Assembly (NCBI RefSeq): GCF_033949425.1
Contig: NZ_JAXAVX010000001.1
Span: 806,001 to 870,000 of the forward strand
Direction: 5' to 3'
DNA: 64,000 nt
Origin: Patulibacter brassicae
Lineage (GTDB): Bacteria; Actinomycetota; Thermoleophilia; Solirubrobacterales; Solirubrobacteraceae
The position numbers were made by a program, and so were the translations under genes. The notes under the pieces are model-generated. The model did not search any database. It was not told the DNA's origin and saw only the letters and a list, made by a program, of their open reading frames with translations. How positions within the stretch are numbered: the stretch's first letter is position 1; the number at the start of each line of letters is the position of its first letter. Of this stretch, positions 42,470 to 51,194 are shown one piece after another.

Positions 42470-43440
42470 AGCCACAGCCCCGACGGCAGGTACGGTCCCG
42501 CCCCCACCGCGCCGAGCGTCGCGACCGCCCCGCTCGGCGCGAGCTGCAGGCCGAGGTCGGCGACGACGCGCAGCGCCCAGTCCTGGCCGGCTCGCAGGCC
42601 CTCGACCGCCGTGCCCTCCACCGGGGCGTCGGCGAGCAGCGCGCGCAGGACGGCCGTGGCCGCGGCGTCGTCGGTCCCCACGACGAACGACGGATGGCCC
42701 GACGGCCCGGCCGCGCCCCACGCGCCCCGCGGGTCGACCGCCGGTCGCCAGCCGAGCGCCACGAGCGCCGGCAGATCCCGGCGGTGGCTCGCGCCCCGCG
42801 CCGCGCGCGAGAGCGCCTCGAGCAGCTCGGCGTCGCGCTCGGGGTCCGCGTCGCGCACGGTCGGCTCGGCGGTCAGCCGCCGCCGGTCGACCGGACCGAC
42901 CGCGTGCAGCGCGGGCGACACCGCGAAGCCCGCGCGCACGACGCCCCGGAGCATCCGGACGTCGGTCGAGCACGCGAGCACGGCGGCCCGCGGCGGCCCC
43001 TCCGGCCGCGCCGCCGCGGCCTCGATCACCGCGCCGGCCAGGCGCGCGCCGACGCCGGAGCGGTGCTCGTCCGGTGCGACCGCGAGCTGCGACATGAGCC
43101 ACGTGCCGTCGCGCAGGACGCTCGCGCAGAGCCCCACGACCCGCCCGTCGCGGACGGCGACCCGGCAGAGGTCCGGGTCGGTCTCGCTCATCCGGGCCAG
43201 GACGCCGTCCAGCAACGGGTCCTCCTGGAGCTCGGGTCCGCAGGGATCGTCGGGGTCGGCCCAGATCGTGCGCAGCGCGACGTCGACGGCGGCGGCGCGG
43301 TGGGCGTCCCGCAGCGGCACGACCGCCGCATCGGCCGCGCGGGCGTCGGCGACGGGGCGCGGCAGCGCGGCGACCCGGGACGGGGGCGGCGCAGTGGCTG
43401 AACGACGCGGATCGGCGGACGCGGGCGGAGTGGTGAGCAT
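42466..43440 (-). CDS. GNAT acetyltransferase (RhbD-like role)
   Basis: A 324-residue protein. After a 35-residue Ala/Pro-rich leader comes a GNAT domain (about 38-180) with motif A as QLAVAPDEHRSGVG, the acetyl-CoA pyrophosphate-binding loop. A second, weaker segment (about 190-320) looks like a degenerate or different GNAT half, so the protein may be a tandem GNAT. In schizokinen/rhizobactin pathways such an enzyme acylates the N-hydroxylated diaminopropane (RhbD), and this is the only acyltransferase in the cluster. It is separated from the upstream glutamine-synthetase-like gene by a 64-nt gap, the only sizeable gap in the operon. Acyl specificity is unknown. Confidence 0.85.
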   Translation of the reverse strand: MLTTPPASADPRRSATAPPPSRVAALPRPVADARAADAAVVPLRDAHRAAAVDVALRTIWADPDDPCGPELQEDPLLDGVLARMSETDPDLCRVAVRDGRVVGLCASVLRDGTWLMSQLAVAPDEHRSGVGARLAGAVIEAAAARPEGPPRAAVLACSTDVRMLRGVVRAGFAVSPALHAVGPVDRRRLTAEPTVRDADPERDAELLEALSRAARGASHRRDLPALVALGWRPAVDPRGAWGAAGPSGHPSFVVGTDDAAATAVLRALLADAPVEGTAVEGLRAGQDWALRVVADLGLQLAPSGAVATLGAVGAGPYLPSGLWL

Positions 43441-43504
43441 CGGTCTCGGGATCGGAGGGCGGACTGCCGCCGACGAACGTCGGCGGCGGCCCGGGAAGGA
43501 CGGG

Positions 43505-44932
43505 TCAGATGCGCTCGAAGAGCCGCCGGCGCTCCCAGTCGGTGACGGCGCGCCGGCTCAGGTCGAGCTCGACGGCCGCGGCGCGCGCCAGGTGGCGCTG
43601 GACGTCGGGGCCGAAGGCCGCGCGCACGAGCGGGCTCGCGCGCCAGCGGGCGAGCGCCTCGGCGAGATCGCGCGGCAGCGGCGGCGCGTCGGGACCGGGC
43701 GGGCCGGCGACGGGGTCGCCCGGCTCCAGCCCGTGCTCGATGCCGTGCACGGCGGCCGCGGCGATGCCGGCGACGACGAGGTACGGGTTGGCGTCCGCGC
43801 CGGCGACGCGGTGCTCGATCCGGCGACCGGCGCCGTGGCCGGCGATCCGCAGCGCCGCGAGGCGGTTGTCCCAGCCCCACGCAGCGGCGTCGGGGGCGAA
43901 CGTCCCGGGCTGCAGCCGCTTGTAGCTGTTCGTCGTCGGCGCCCAGAGCAGCGCGAAGTCCCCGAGGCACGCGAGCTGGCCGGCCAGCGCGTGGCGCAGG
44001 AGGTCGGGCAGCTCCTCCCCCTCGGCGGCGAACGCCGGGCGGCCGTCGCGGTCGGTGAGGCTCATGTGGACGTGGCAGGAGGAGCCCTCCCCCTCGTCGA
44101 CCCGCGCCATGAAGGTCAGCGCGCGGCCCTCCTGCCCGGCGATCGCCTTGGCCGCGAGCTTCAGCAGCGCCGCGTCGTCGCAGGCGCGCAGCGCCTCCTC
44201 GTGACGGAAGACGATCTCGTACTGGCCGGGGTGGCACTCCCCGCGCGCGGTCTCCAGGCGCAGGCCGCAGTCCCCGAGCGCCCGGCGGATCCGCCGCGTC
44301 AGGTGCTCGATCCCGGCCGTCGCCAGCAGCCCGTAGTCGGCGTTGTGGCGGCTGGCCGGGGTCAGGTCGCGGAACCCGCGCTCGTGCGCGGCCGCCGGGC
44401 TCTCGTCGAAGACGACGAACTCGAGCTCCGTCCCGCAGCGCGCCGACAGCCCGTGGTCGGCGAGCCGCTCGAGCTGGCGGCGCAGGACGCTCCGCGGCGC
44501 GACGTCGACCGGCGCTCCCGCGTGGTCGACCGCGTCGGCGATGACGAGCGCGGTCCGGTCCCACCACGGTGGCAGGCAGAGGCTGTCCGGATCGGGGCGC
44601 AGCACGAGGTCGCCGAAGCCCCGGTCGTCGGCGTCGATCGCGTAGCCGCCGTCCGTCCGCATGTCGACGTCGACGGCGAGCAGGTAGTCGCAGGCGCCGA
44701 ACCCCCCGCCGGGCACGAGCACCTCGGCGAGCGCGTGATCGGCGTCGATCCGACTGCCCTGCAGGCGACCCTGGAGGTCGGGCAGCGCGATCACGACCTC
44801 CTCGACGGTCCCGTCGGCGACCGCGCGGCGCAGCGCGCCGAGGTCCCCGCGCGGCACGGCGGGCCCGGGGCGGCCGGCGCGCGACGGGGCGGCGGCGCGG
44901 GCGACGGGCCGGACGGCATCGGGGGCGCTCAT
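43505..44932 (-). CDS. Glutamine-synthetase-family gamma-glutamyl ligase
   Basis: A 475-residue member of the glutamine synthetase family. The catalytic-domain motifs are present: the ELEF metal site after GT, GECHPGQYE, EGSSCHVHMSL, NSYKRLQPGTFAP and RIEHRVAGADANPYL, so ATP, metal and glutamate binding look intact. It lacks the short length and strict conservation of true GlnA and fits the gamma-glutamyl-amine (PuuA-like) branch, which ligates glutamate to amines. Within a siderophore operon that makes 1,3-diaminopropane, an amine such as the diamine or the siderophore itself is a natural acceptor; this is inference. The start is the ATG at 44932, with ATGA overlap to the upstream IucA/IucC gene. 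Confidence 0.88.
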   Translation of the reverse strand: MSAPDAVRPVARAAAPSRAGRPGPAVPRGDLGALRRAVADGTVEEVVIALPDLQGRLQGSRIDADHALAEVLVPGGGFGACDYLLAVDVDMRTDGGYAIDADDRGFGDLVLRPDPDSLCLPPWWDRTALVIADAVDHAGAPVDVAPRSVLRRQLERLADHGLSARCGTELEFVVFDESPAAAHERGFRDLTPASRHNADYGLLATAGIEHLTRRIRRALGDCGLRLETARGECHPGQYEIVFRHEEALRACDDAALLKLAAKAIAGQEGRALTFMARVDEGEGSSCHVHMSLTDRDGRPAFAAEGEELPDLLRHALAGQLACLGDFALLWAPTTNSYKRLQPGTFAPDAAAWGWDNRLAALRIAGHGAGRRIEHRVAGADANPYLVVAGIAAAAVHGIEHGLEPGDPVAGPPGPDAPPLPRDLAEALARWRASPLVRAAFGPDVQRHLARAAAVELDLSRRAVTDWERRRLFERI

Positions 44933-46827
44933 CGGCGGGCCCCCGCCAGCGCCGCGCGCCCGGACGGCGCCCCGCCGAGCAGGTCGGCGACGCGGACCGC
45001 CGCGGCGTCGCGGTCGACGTCGGCGAGCGGGTTGGGGACCGTGCCCTCCGCGAGGTCGAAGCCCTCGTCGCGCTCGGCCCGCTCGTGGAAGGCGTCGCCC
45101 GAGAGCTGCTCGCGGTTGAGCTGGATCCGCTCGAAGCGCGGCGCGAAGAGCCCGAGCTCGTCGAACCGGGCCGCGAGCTCGCGGTCCCCGTCGTCCCGGC
45201 ACCGCTGCAGCGTGCCGGCGACGAGCGCCCAGAACGCGCGCTCGGGCACCCCGAGGTGATCGGCGACGAGCGGCGCGAACGTCCGGAAGTGGCCCGCCAC
45301 GAGCGCCGACAGCAGGCTGTGGCGCAGCTCGCCGACCGGCCACCGGAGGAGCACCGCGGCGGCGGCCGCCGGGAGGTCGTCGTGCTCCGGGCGGCGCTCG
45401 GGCACGAGGTTCACGTCCTCGGCGAGGTCCTTCACCGCGACGCGCACCGGCACGTCGCGGCCGTCGAGGACGACGACGGTGTTCTCGCCGTGCGGGCAGA
45501 ACGCGACGCCGTGGCGCACGAGGAAGCGCACGAGCGGCGGCAGGAGCGCGTCGAGCAGCCGCGCCAGCCACGTCTCGGCGTCGAGGCCGGAGCGGGCGAC
45601 GAGCTCGGTCACGAGCGCCCGCCCGTCGCGGCCGACGAGCGTCAGCGCCGCGAGCGAGCGCGCCCGCTCGCCCGGCCGCAGGATCTCGTGGACGGGCTGG
45701 CGCAGCACCGCGCCGCCGGTCTCGGCGTAGCGGTAGGGGAGCTCCGGGATGCCGCGCACCAGCGACGGCCGCAGCGTCACCGCGGCGCGCTCGGCGAGCG
45801 CGACGAAGCCGCTCTCCGCGAGCAGGTCGTCGGCCTCGATCGCCCGCGCGAGCCACGCGCTCAGCGCCGGCGCCTGGGCGCTGTGCTCGGCGGAGAGCCC
45901 GCGCCAGACCAGGGTGTTGCGGATGGCCAGCGGCAGCTTCACGTCGTGGCGATCGGGCCGGTCGACGTTCGCGAGCGTCCGGACCGACTGCAGCGGTCGG
46001 TGGCGGTCCGCACCGGTCCCGAGCACGACGACGCGGCCGGTCGCCAGCTCCTCGGCGAGCAGCCCGAGGAGCTCCCGCTCGAGGTGGAACGGGTGGACGG
46101 GCAGCCACGCCCAGTCGGACGGATCGCCGGCGGCGTGCTGCCGGAGCCGGGCGGCGAACCGCTCCCGCTCCTCCTCGTCGAGCTGCGCGGCCGCGAAGGC
46201 GCCGGCGTCGAGCCCGTGGTGGGTGGCCAGGTCGGGGTGCGCGGCGATCCAGGCCAGCCGGACGTCGGGGGCGTGCTCGGGGGCGTAGCGGCGCAGGTCC
46301 GACGGGCCGAAGCCCAGGCGGCCCTTGTTGAGGACCATCCGCGGGTGGCCCTCGCCGTGGGCCTCGAGCGCGACGTGCTCGAGGTCGGCCAGCGCCGCCG
46401 CGCTCGGCCGGCGCCGGGCGAGGTGGACGTCCGCGGCGCGGGTCGCGGCGAGGTCGCGCAGCGCGTCCACGAGCGCGCCGCCCGCGAGGCCGAGCTCGGG
46501 CGCGGCGTCGCGCAGCAGCAGCGCGGGGTCGTCGGCGCGGGTGGGGCCGTCGGCGCTCGCGTCGTCCTCGCGCCGGACCGACCCGGGGTCGACGACGAAC
46601 CCGTCGAACCGGTCGCGCGTGGCGCGGAAGCGGTAGGTGGCGGCGGGCAGCGCGAGCGACCACGCGTCCGGCGCGGCGCCGGGCACCGGGCGCACAAGGC
46701 CCTCGTAGGCGAGCTCGCCGATCGCGCGGGCCAGCAGCCGCGAGCCGGCGATCCGCCAGGCCTCCGGATCGGCCGCGGCGGCCGCCCGCTCGTCGACGGG
46801 GGCGTCGGGCTCAGTGGGACGGGACAC
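44929..46827 (-). CDS. IucA/IucC-family NIS siderophore synthetase (second copy)
   Basis: A 632-residue NRPS-independent siderophore synthetase. Typical segments are present: LNKGRLGFG, the ATP-site region WLPVHPFHLERELLG, KLPLAIRNTLVWRGLS, and HGENTVVVLDG followed by VRVAVKDLAED. It would condense a citrate (or mono-amide) carboxyl with an N-hydroxy-N-acyl-diamine using ATP, giving the final siderophore, like RhbF or IucC. The start is GTG at 46827, which overlaps the end of the exporter gene by 17 nt; its stop overlaps the glutamine-synthetase-like start. The extra N-terminal 50 residues are ordinary for the family. Confidence 0.93.
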   Translation of the reverse strand: MSRPTEPDAPVDERAAAAADPEAWRIAGSRLLARAIGELAYEGLVRPVPGAAPDAWSLALPAATYRFRATRDRFDGFVVDPGSVRREDDASADGPTRADDPALLLRDAAPELGLAGGALVDALRDLAATRAADVHLARRRPSAAALADLEHVALEAHGEGHPRMVLNKGRLGFGPSDLRRYAPEHAPDVRLAWIAAHPDLATHHGLDAGAFAAAQLDEEERERFAARLRQHAAGDPSDWAWLPVHPFHLERELLGLLAEELATGRVVVLGTGADRHRPLQSVRTLANVDRPDRHDVKLPLAIRNTLVWRGLSAEHSAQAPALSAWLARAIEADDLLAESGFVALAERAAVTLRPSLVRGIPELPYRYAETGGAVLRQPVHEILRPGERARSLAALTLVGRDGRALVTELVARSGLDAETWLARLLDALLPPLVRFLVRHGVAFCPHGENTVVVLDGRDVPVRVAVKDLAEDVNLVPERRPEHDDLPAAAAAVLLRWPVGELRHSLLSALVAGHFRTFAPLVADHLGVPERAFWALVAGTLQRCRDDGDRELAARFDELGLFAPRFERIQLNREQLSGDAFHERAERDEGFDLAEGTVPNPLADVDRDAAAVRVADLLGGAPSGRAALAGARR

Positions 46828-48127
46828 GGCGGGACCTCCGGGAGGCTCGGGGGACGGTGGCCAGCAGCGCGCCGGCGGCCGCGACGGCGAAGGTCGCGGC
46901 CCCGACGGCGAGCGGCAGCAGCAGGTCGCGCTCGGCCGCCGCGGCGGCGACGAGCGGGGCGAGGACGAGGCCGAGGCCGCGGGCCGTCTCGGTCGCCGCG
47001 AAGCCGGGACCGGTGACCCCGACGGCGGAGAACACGCGGCGATCGATCTCGACCTGCGCGAGGACGACGCCGGCGCCGAAGGCGACCCGGCCCAGCGCCA
47101 GCGGCAGGACGGACGAGGCGGTGGCCGCCTGCAGGGCCAGGCCCCCCGCGGCGAGGAGCAGCGCGAGCGGCAGCAGCGCGCCCCCGAGCCGCCCGCGGGC
47201 GGCGCGGGCGAGCGGCAGCGTGGCCAGCGCGGCGGCCGAGGGCAGCAGGAAGAGCGCGGTGGCCAGGGCGGCCGAGCGGCCGTCGTCCTCCAGCGCGGTG
47301 ACGAAGAACGGGCGCACGACCGCCATCGCGAAGTCGAGCACCGTGGCCAGCAGCGCGATCCCGACGAGCGGGGCGAGGACGAGCGCCCAGCGCGCGACGC
47401 GCTCGCGTCCGCCCCGCTCGGTCTCCGGTCCGCGACGCGCAGCCTCGCGGGGCGGCGACGGCGCGTCCCCGGCCGGGGCACCGGTTCCCGACGGGGCCGG
47501 GACGGGCGCCGCAGGCCCGGTCGCCCCTGCGCCGGCGGGGACGGGCCCCGTCGCCCGGGCCATCGCCCGACGGGCGACGGCGAGCAGCGCGAGCGTCACG
47601 GGCGCGAAGGCCGCCAGGCCGATCCGCGGATCGGGCAGCGCGACGATCAGCGCGCCGGTCGCCGCCGCGACGATGATCGCCCCGTGGAAGAGCCCGGCGA
47701 ACCACACGACCCCGGGCGTGCCCTCGCCGTCCAGGGCCACGAGCGCCGGGTAGGCCAGCAGGAGCGCGGCGCCGGAGGCCGCGGCCACCGCGCAGGCCAC
47801 CACGAACGCCTCCAGCGTCGGGGCGAGGGCCATCGCGACGTCCGCGCACGCCGCCACCGCGAGCCCGCCGGTGACCACCCGCGCGGCGCCGATCCGGCGC
47901 GCGAGCAGGCCCAGCAGCGGCAGCGCGACCATCGCCGAGAGCCGGGACGCCCACAGCACGAGCCCGGTGTCGCCCGGGTTGTCGGTGCCGTGGACCTCGC
48001 GCAGGAGCTGCGGGTAGAACGGCCCGAGCGCCATCTCGCCGACGAGCAGCAGGCCGAGGACCCCGGCCAGGACGAGCCGCGGTCCGCCGCGGCGCGCCCC
48101 GGCGGGGCCGGAGGGGATCGCCGTCAC
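46811..48127 (-). CDS. MFS transporter, probable siderophore exporter
   Basis: A 438-residue protein with about twelve hydrophobic segments. A long hydrophilic central loop (about residues 195-240) rich in Pro, Gly, Ala and Arg separates two six-helix halves, the major facilitator layout. A conserved-type loop LGLLARRIGAARVVTGG lies between helices 2 and 3. The position between the hydroxylase and a synthetase gene in a siderophore operon points to export of the product. The start is GTG at 48127, overlapping the monooxygenase stop as GTGA. A permease with another role cannot be excluded, but uptake of the ferric complex seems to be handled by the divergent ABC genes. Confidence 0.9.
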   Translation of the reverse strand: MTAIPSGPAGARRGGPRLVLAGVLGLLLVGEMALGPFYPQLLREVHGTDNPGDTGLVLWASRLSAMVALPLLGLLARRIGAARVVTGGLAVAACADVAMALAPTLEAFVVACAVAAASGAALLLAYPALVALDGEGTPGVVWFAGLFHGAIIVAAATGALIVALPDPRIGLAAFAPVTLALLAVARRAMARATGPVPAGAGATGPAAPVPAPSGTGAPAGDAPSPPREAARRGPETERGGRERVARWALVLAPLVGIALLATVLDFAMAVVRPFFVTALEDDGRSAALATALFLLPSAAALATLPLARAARGRLGGALLPLALLLAAGGLALQAATASSVLPLALGRVAFGAGVVLAQVEIDRRVFSAVGVTGPGFAATETARGLGLVLAPLVAAAAAERDLLLPLAVGAATFAVAAAGALLATVPRASRRSRRVPSH

Positions 48128-49434
48128 GCGGCGTGCTCCAGGCCGAAGGTCGTGAACGCGGTCCGCTCCGGCAGGGGGTGGACCTCGCGACCGGCGACCG
48201 CGTTGAGGATCGTGGCGCTGCGCCACGCCCCGAGCCCGAGGTCGGGCGCGCCGACGCCGTGGGTGTGCAGCTCGGCGTTCTGGACGAAGATCCCGCCCAG
48301 CCCCGGACGCGTCACGAGCCGGTGCTCGGCGTCGATCGCCAGCCGCCCGCGGGCGTCGCGCTGCAGGGCGTCCTCGAGCGGCCGCAGGCAGCGGGGCTCG
48401 CGCGGGGCGTAGCCGGTCGCCGCGACGACCGCGTCGGTCCGCAGCGTCGCCGCCTGGCCCTGGTCGGGCTCTCGCAGCTCGAGCGTCACCCCGCCGTCCG
48501 CGATGCCGGCGGCCGACGCGACGCTGACGTTCGGCGTGATCGACACCCCGTCGGGCCAGCCGCCGCCGATCGTCCGCTCGTAGAGCACCTGCTGGATCTC
48601 GGCGATCGTGTCGGCCGAGATCGCCTTGTAGAGCTGGCTCTGCTGGGGCAGGACGCGGTCGCGGACCGGCTCCTGCAGGCCGTGGAAGTAGCGCGTGTAG
48701 TCCGGCGTGAACTGCTCGAGCCCGAGCTTGGAGTACTCCATCGGCGCGATCGCGCGGCTGCGGGTGCACCACCGCCGGACCTGCCCCGGGCGCTGGGCGC
48801 GGAGGAGGTCGAGGAAGACCTCGGCGCCCGACTGGCCCGAGCCGACGACGGTGACGTCGTCCAGCGCGCGCAGGGCGTCGCGGCGGTGGAGGTACTGCGC
48901 GCTGTGCAGGACCGGCCCGTCGTCGTCGTGCAGCGCCCGCAGCGGCGCCGGGAGCGTCGGGGCGGTGCCGATCCCGAGCACGACGTTGCGGGCGAGCACC
49001 TCGCCGACGCCGTCGGGCCCGATGAGGCTCGCGGCGAACGCGCCGGCGGCCTCGTCCCACCGGATCGCCTCGACCCGGTGCCCGAAGCGGCACGCGTCGA
49101 GGCCCTCGGCGGCCCACCGGCAGTAGTCGTCGAACTCGGCGCGCGGCACGAGGAACCGCTCGGCGAAGTAGAAGGGGAAGAGCCGGCGGCGCTCGCGCAG
49201 GTACGCGAGGAACGACCAGCGGCTCGTGGGGTCCACGAGCGTCACGAGGTCGGCGAGGAACGGGACCTGCAGCGTCGTGCCCTCGAGCAGCATGCCGGGG
49301 TGCCAGCCGAACGACGACCGCTCGTCGACGCAGCGCACGTCGAGGTCCTCGACGCCGTCGGCGAGCGCGGCGAGGCTGAGGTTGAACGGACCGATGCCGA
49401 CCCCGAGGAGGTCGAGGGGGGACTCGTGGCTCAT
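48124..49434 (-). CDS. Siderophore N-monooxygenase (IucD/RhbE-like)
   Basis: A 436-residue flavin-dependent N-hydroxylase. FAD binding is seen in GVGIGPFNLSLAAL (about residues 11-24), NADPH binding in VGSGQSGAEVF (about 196-206), and the C-terminal ATGY motif is followed by an FVQNAELHTHG segment typical of lysine/ornithine/diamine N-hydroxylases. It would oxidise the terminal amine of 1,3-diaminopropane to a hydroxylamine, the step before acylation to a hydroxamate. It is coupled to both neighbours by 4-nt overlaps, and the start at 49434 directly precedes the FAD motif. Confidence 0.94.
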   Translation of the reverse strand: MSHESPLDLLGVGIGPFNLSLAALADGVEDLDVRCVDERSSFGWHPGMLLEGTTLQVPFLADLVTLVDPTSRWSFLAYLRERRRLFPFYFAERFLVPRAEFDDYCRWAAEGLDACRFGHRVEAIRWDEAAGAFAASLIGPDGVGEVLARNVVLGIGTAPTLPAPLRALHDDDGPVLHSAQYLHRRDALRALDDVTVVGSGQSGAEVFLDLLRAQRPGQVRRWCTRSRAIAPMEYSKLGLEQFTPDYTRYFHGLQEPVRDRVLPQQSQLYKAISADTIAEIQQVLYERTIGGGWPDGVSITPNVSVASAAGIADGGVTLELREPDQGQAATLRTDAVVAATGYAPREPRCLRPLEDALQRDARGRLAIDAEHRLVTRPGLGGIFVQNAELHTHGVGAPDLGLGAWRSATILNAVAGREVHPLPERTAFTTFGLEHAA

Positions 49435-51194
49435 GCGCGGGCGATCGGGTTGGGGATCTCGCGGTACACCGACTGGGTCGCGACGGGCCCGTCGAGCTCG
49501 TCACGGCCGTCGACGGTCGTCAGCAGGTTGCACTTGCTCGTGAGGGTCGGCGCGTCGCGCAGGCGGGCGGCGACGCCGTCCGGACGCGCCCGGGCGACCG
49601 GCTCCAGGCGGTCGCGGATCCGGGCCAGGAGCGCGCGCTCGTCGGCCACGCCGTCGGCGCCGAGCGCGCCGACCACGCCGAGCAGGGCGTTCACGCCGAG
49701 GTAGTAGGCGACGCGATCGGCGACGAGGTCGTCGTCGAAGACGAGCTGGCAGCCCTCCGGCTCCAGGCATGGCAGCCGCCGCTGCCAGGCCGCGGCGTGC
49801 GCGCGGGCGACGTACCAGCCCTGGCCGTCCCGGTACCAGCCGCGCACCGGCAGGCCGTCGGGATCGAGGGTCACCAGCGCGTTCTGGGCGTGCGCCTCGA
49901 CGCCGACGCCGTGGACGTCGTGCCAGCGCAGGAGCGGCAGCACGAGGACGTCCAGCAGCGCGTCGAGCCACGCCCCGGCGGCCTCCTCGACCGGCTCGCC
50001 GCTCGCCGCCGCGCGCTCGAGCACGATCGCGCCGAGTCGGCTGGGGCCCTGCCGCGGACGCTCCGCGACGAGACCGGCGAGGCAGATCGTCGGGTCGCCG
50101 GCGCCGACGACCGCGTCGCGCAGCGCGAGCGCCAACCCGTGCTCCTCCCCCGGTCCCGCGACGTCGGTGCTCGCCCAGGCCGCGTCGAGCAGCACGCCGA
50201 CGGACGGGCGGTGCCCCTCGAGCGCCTCCAGCGCGGTGGCCAACGCGCCGACGTGGCGCCCGAGGCGCAGCTCGGGGCGGTGGTTCTCGCGCCGGGAGTT
50301 CGTGATCCGCAGGCCGAGCGAGAGCTTCGCCATCCACCGCGCCCCGTCGCGCTCGAGGGTGCGCAGCGAGGAGGTCGGGAACCAGCTCGCCGTCGCGGAC
50401 CCGAGGTCGACGAGCCGGCCGGCGGCGAGCGCGTCGGCCACCGGACCCTCGGCGAGGAGGCGCGCCGCCTGCGACGGGTGCAACGGCAGCGGCACGCGGT
50501 CCTCGGGGACGGCCACGCCGTCGTCGAGGGCCATCCGCCGCAGCGTCTCGGCGATCGGCTCCTCCCCCGGGCCCTCGCCGACGAGGTCGGTCGGCCGCAC
50601 GCCGAGCCAGCGCAGCCGCAGGCGACCGCGCAGCTCGGGCGAGAGCTCGCGCAGGCGGACCGGGTCGTCCTCCTCCCGCCCCTTGCCGGCCGGATGGAAG
50701 GGATGACCGACGGTCAGCGCCTGCTCTCCGGCGCGGAAGCTCCGCTCGCCCGTCGGGTCCTCGGGGTGCGCCCAGCGGTCGTCGAGGTGCTCGGCGATCC
50801 GTCCGGCGGAGTCGCGGGCCCGCGCGATCGCGGCGTCGGCCGCGGCGGCCGACCGCCCCTGCTGCAGCGCGGCCTCGCGCAGGAGCAGGGTGGCGACCTC
50901 GCGATGGGGCAGCTCCGGCCCGGGCTCGCCCCCCGAGCGCTCGCGCCGCACGCGGCCGAAGCGGTGCCAGCCGCTCGCCGAGCGGTGCAGCACCGGGACG
51001 AGCAGGGCGGTGCCCTGGCCTGGCAGCGGCAGGCGCGCCCGCGAGCCGGACGGCGGCAGGGAGGCTCCCGTCTCGCGGACCCACGCCCGCAGCAGCGGCT
51101 CGATCGCCGCCTGGTCGGCGGCGACGACGGGATCGGCGCCGTGCAGCGGGTCCTCGGCGGCGCGCGCCGCGCCGGCGGGGGCGGCGGTGCTCAT
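49431..51194 (-). CDS. IucA/IucC-family NIS siderophore synthetase (first copy)
   Basis: A 587-residue NIS synthetase, shorter and clearly distinct from the second copy. Its N-terminal region holds GHPFHPAGKGREEDD and LPLHPSQAARLL, and the catalytic core has WMAKLSLGLRITNSRRENH and VGVEAHAQNALV. It is of the type that adds the first hydroxamate arm to citrate (RhbC/IucA role). Having two such synthetases fits a citrate molecule carrying two amide arms. The start is the ATG at 51194, overlapping the decarboxylase stop; the longer in-frame reading is a shadow. Confidence 0.93.
   Translation of the reverse strand: MSTAAPAGAARAAEDPLHGADPVVAADQAAIEPLLRAWVRETGASLPPSGSRARLPLPGQGTALLVPVLHRSASGWHRFGRVRRERSGGEPGPELPHREVATLLLREAALQQGRSAAAADAAIARARDSAGRIAEHLDDRWAHPEDPTGERSFRAGEQALTVGHPFHPAGKGREEDDPVRLRELSPELRGRLRLRWLGVRPTDLVGEGPGEEPIAETLRRMALDDGVAVPEDRVPLPLHPSQAARLLAEGPVADALAAGRLVDLGSATASWFPTSSLRTLERDGARWMAKLSLGLRITNSRRENHRPELRLGRHVGALATALEALEGHRPSVGVLLDAAWASTDVAGPGEEHGLALALRDAVVGAGDPTICLAGLVAERPRQGPSRLGAIVLERAAASGEPVEEAAGAWLDALLDVLVLPLLRWHDVHGVGVEAHAQNALVTLDPDGLPVRGWYRDGQGWYVARAHAAAWQRRLPCLEPEGCQLVFDDDLVADRVAYYLGVNALLGVVGALGADGVADERALLARIRDRLEPVARARPDGVAARLRDAPTLTSKCNLLTTVDGRDELDGPVATQSVYREIPNPIARA

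Noticed and set aside
39776..45259. A plus-strand frame of 1827 codons across the siderophore genes
   Set aside because: It lies opposite five recognised minus-strand genes with intact catalytic motifs. Its translation has no domain-like pattern.
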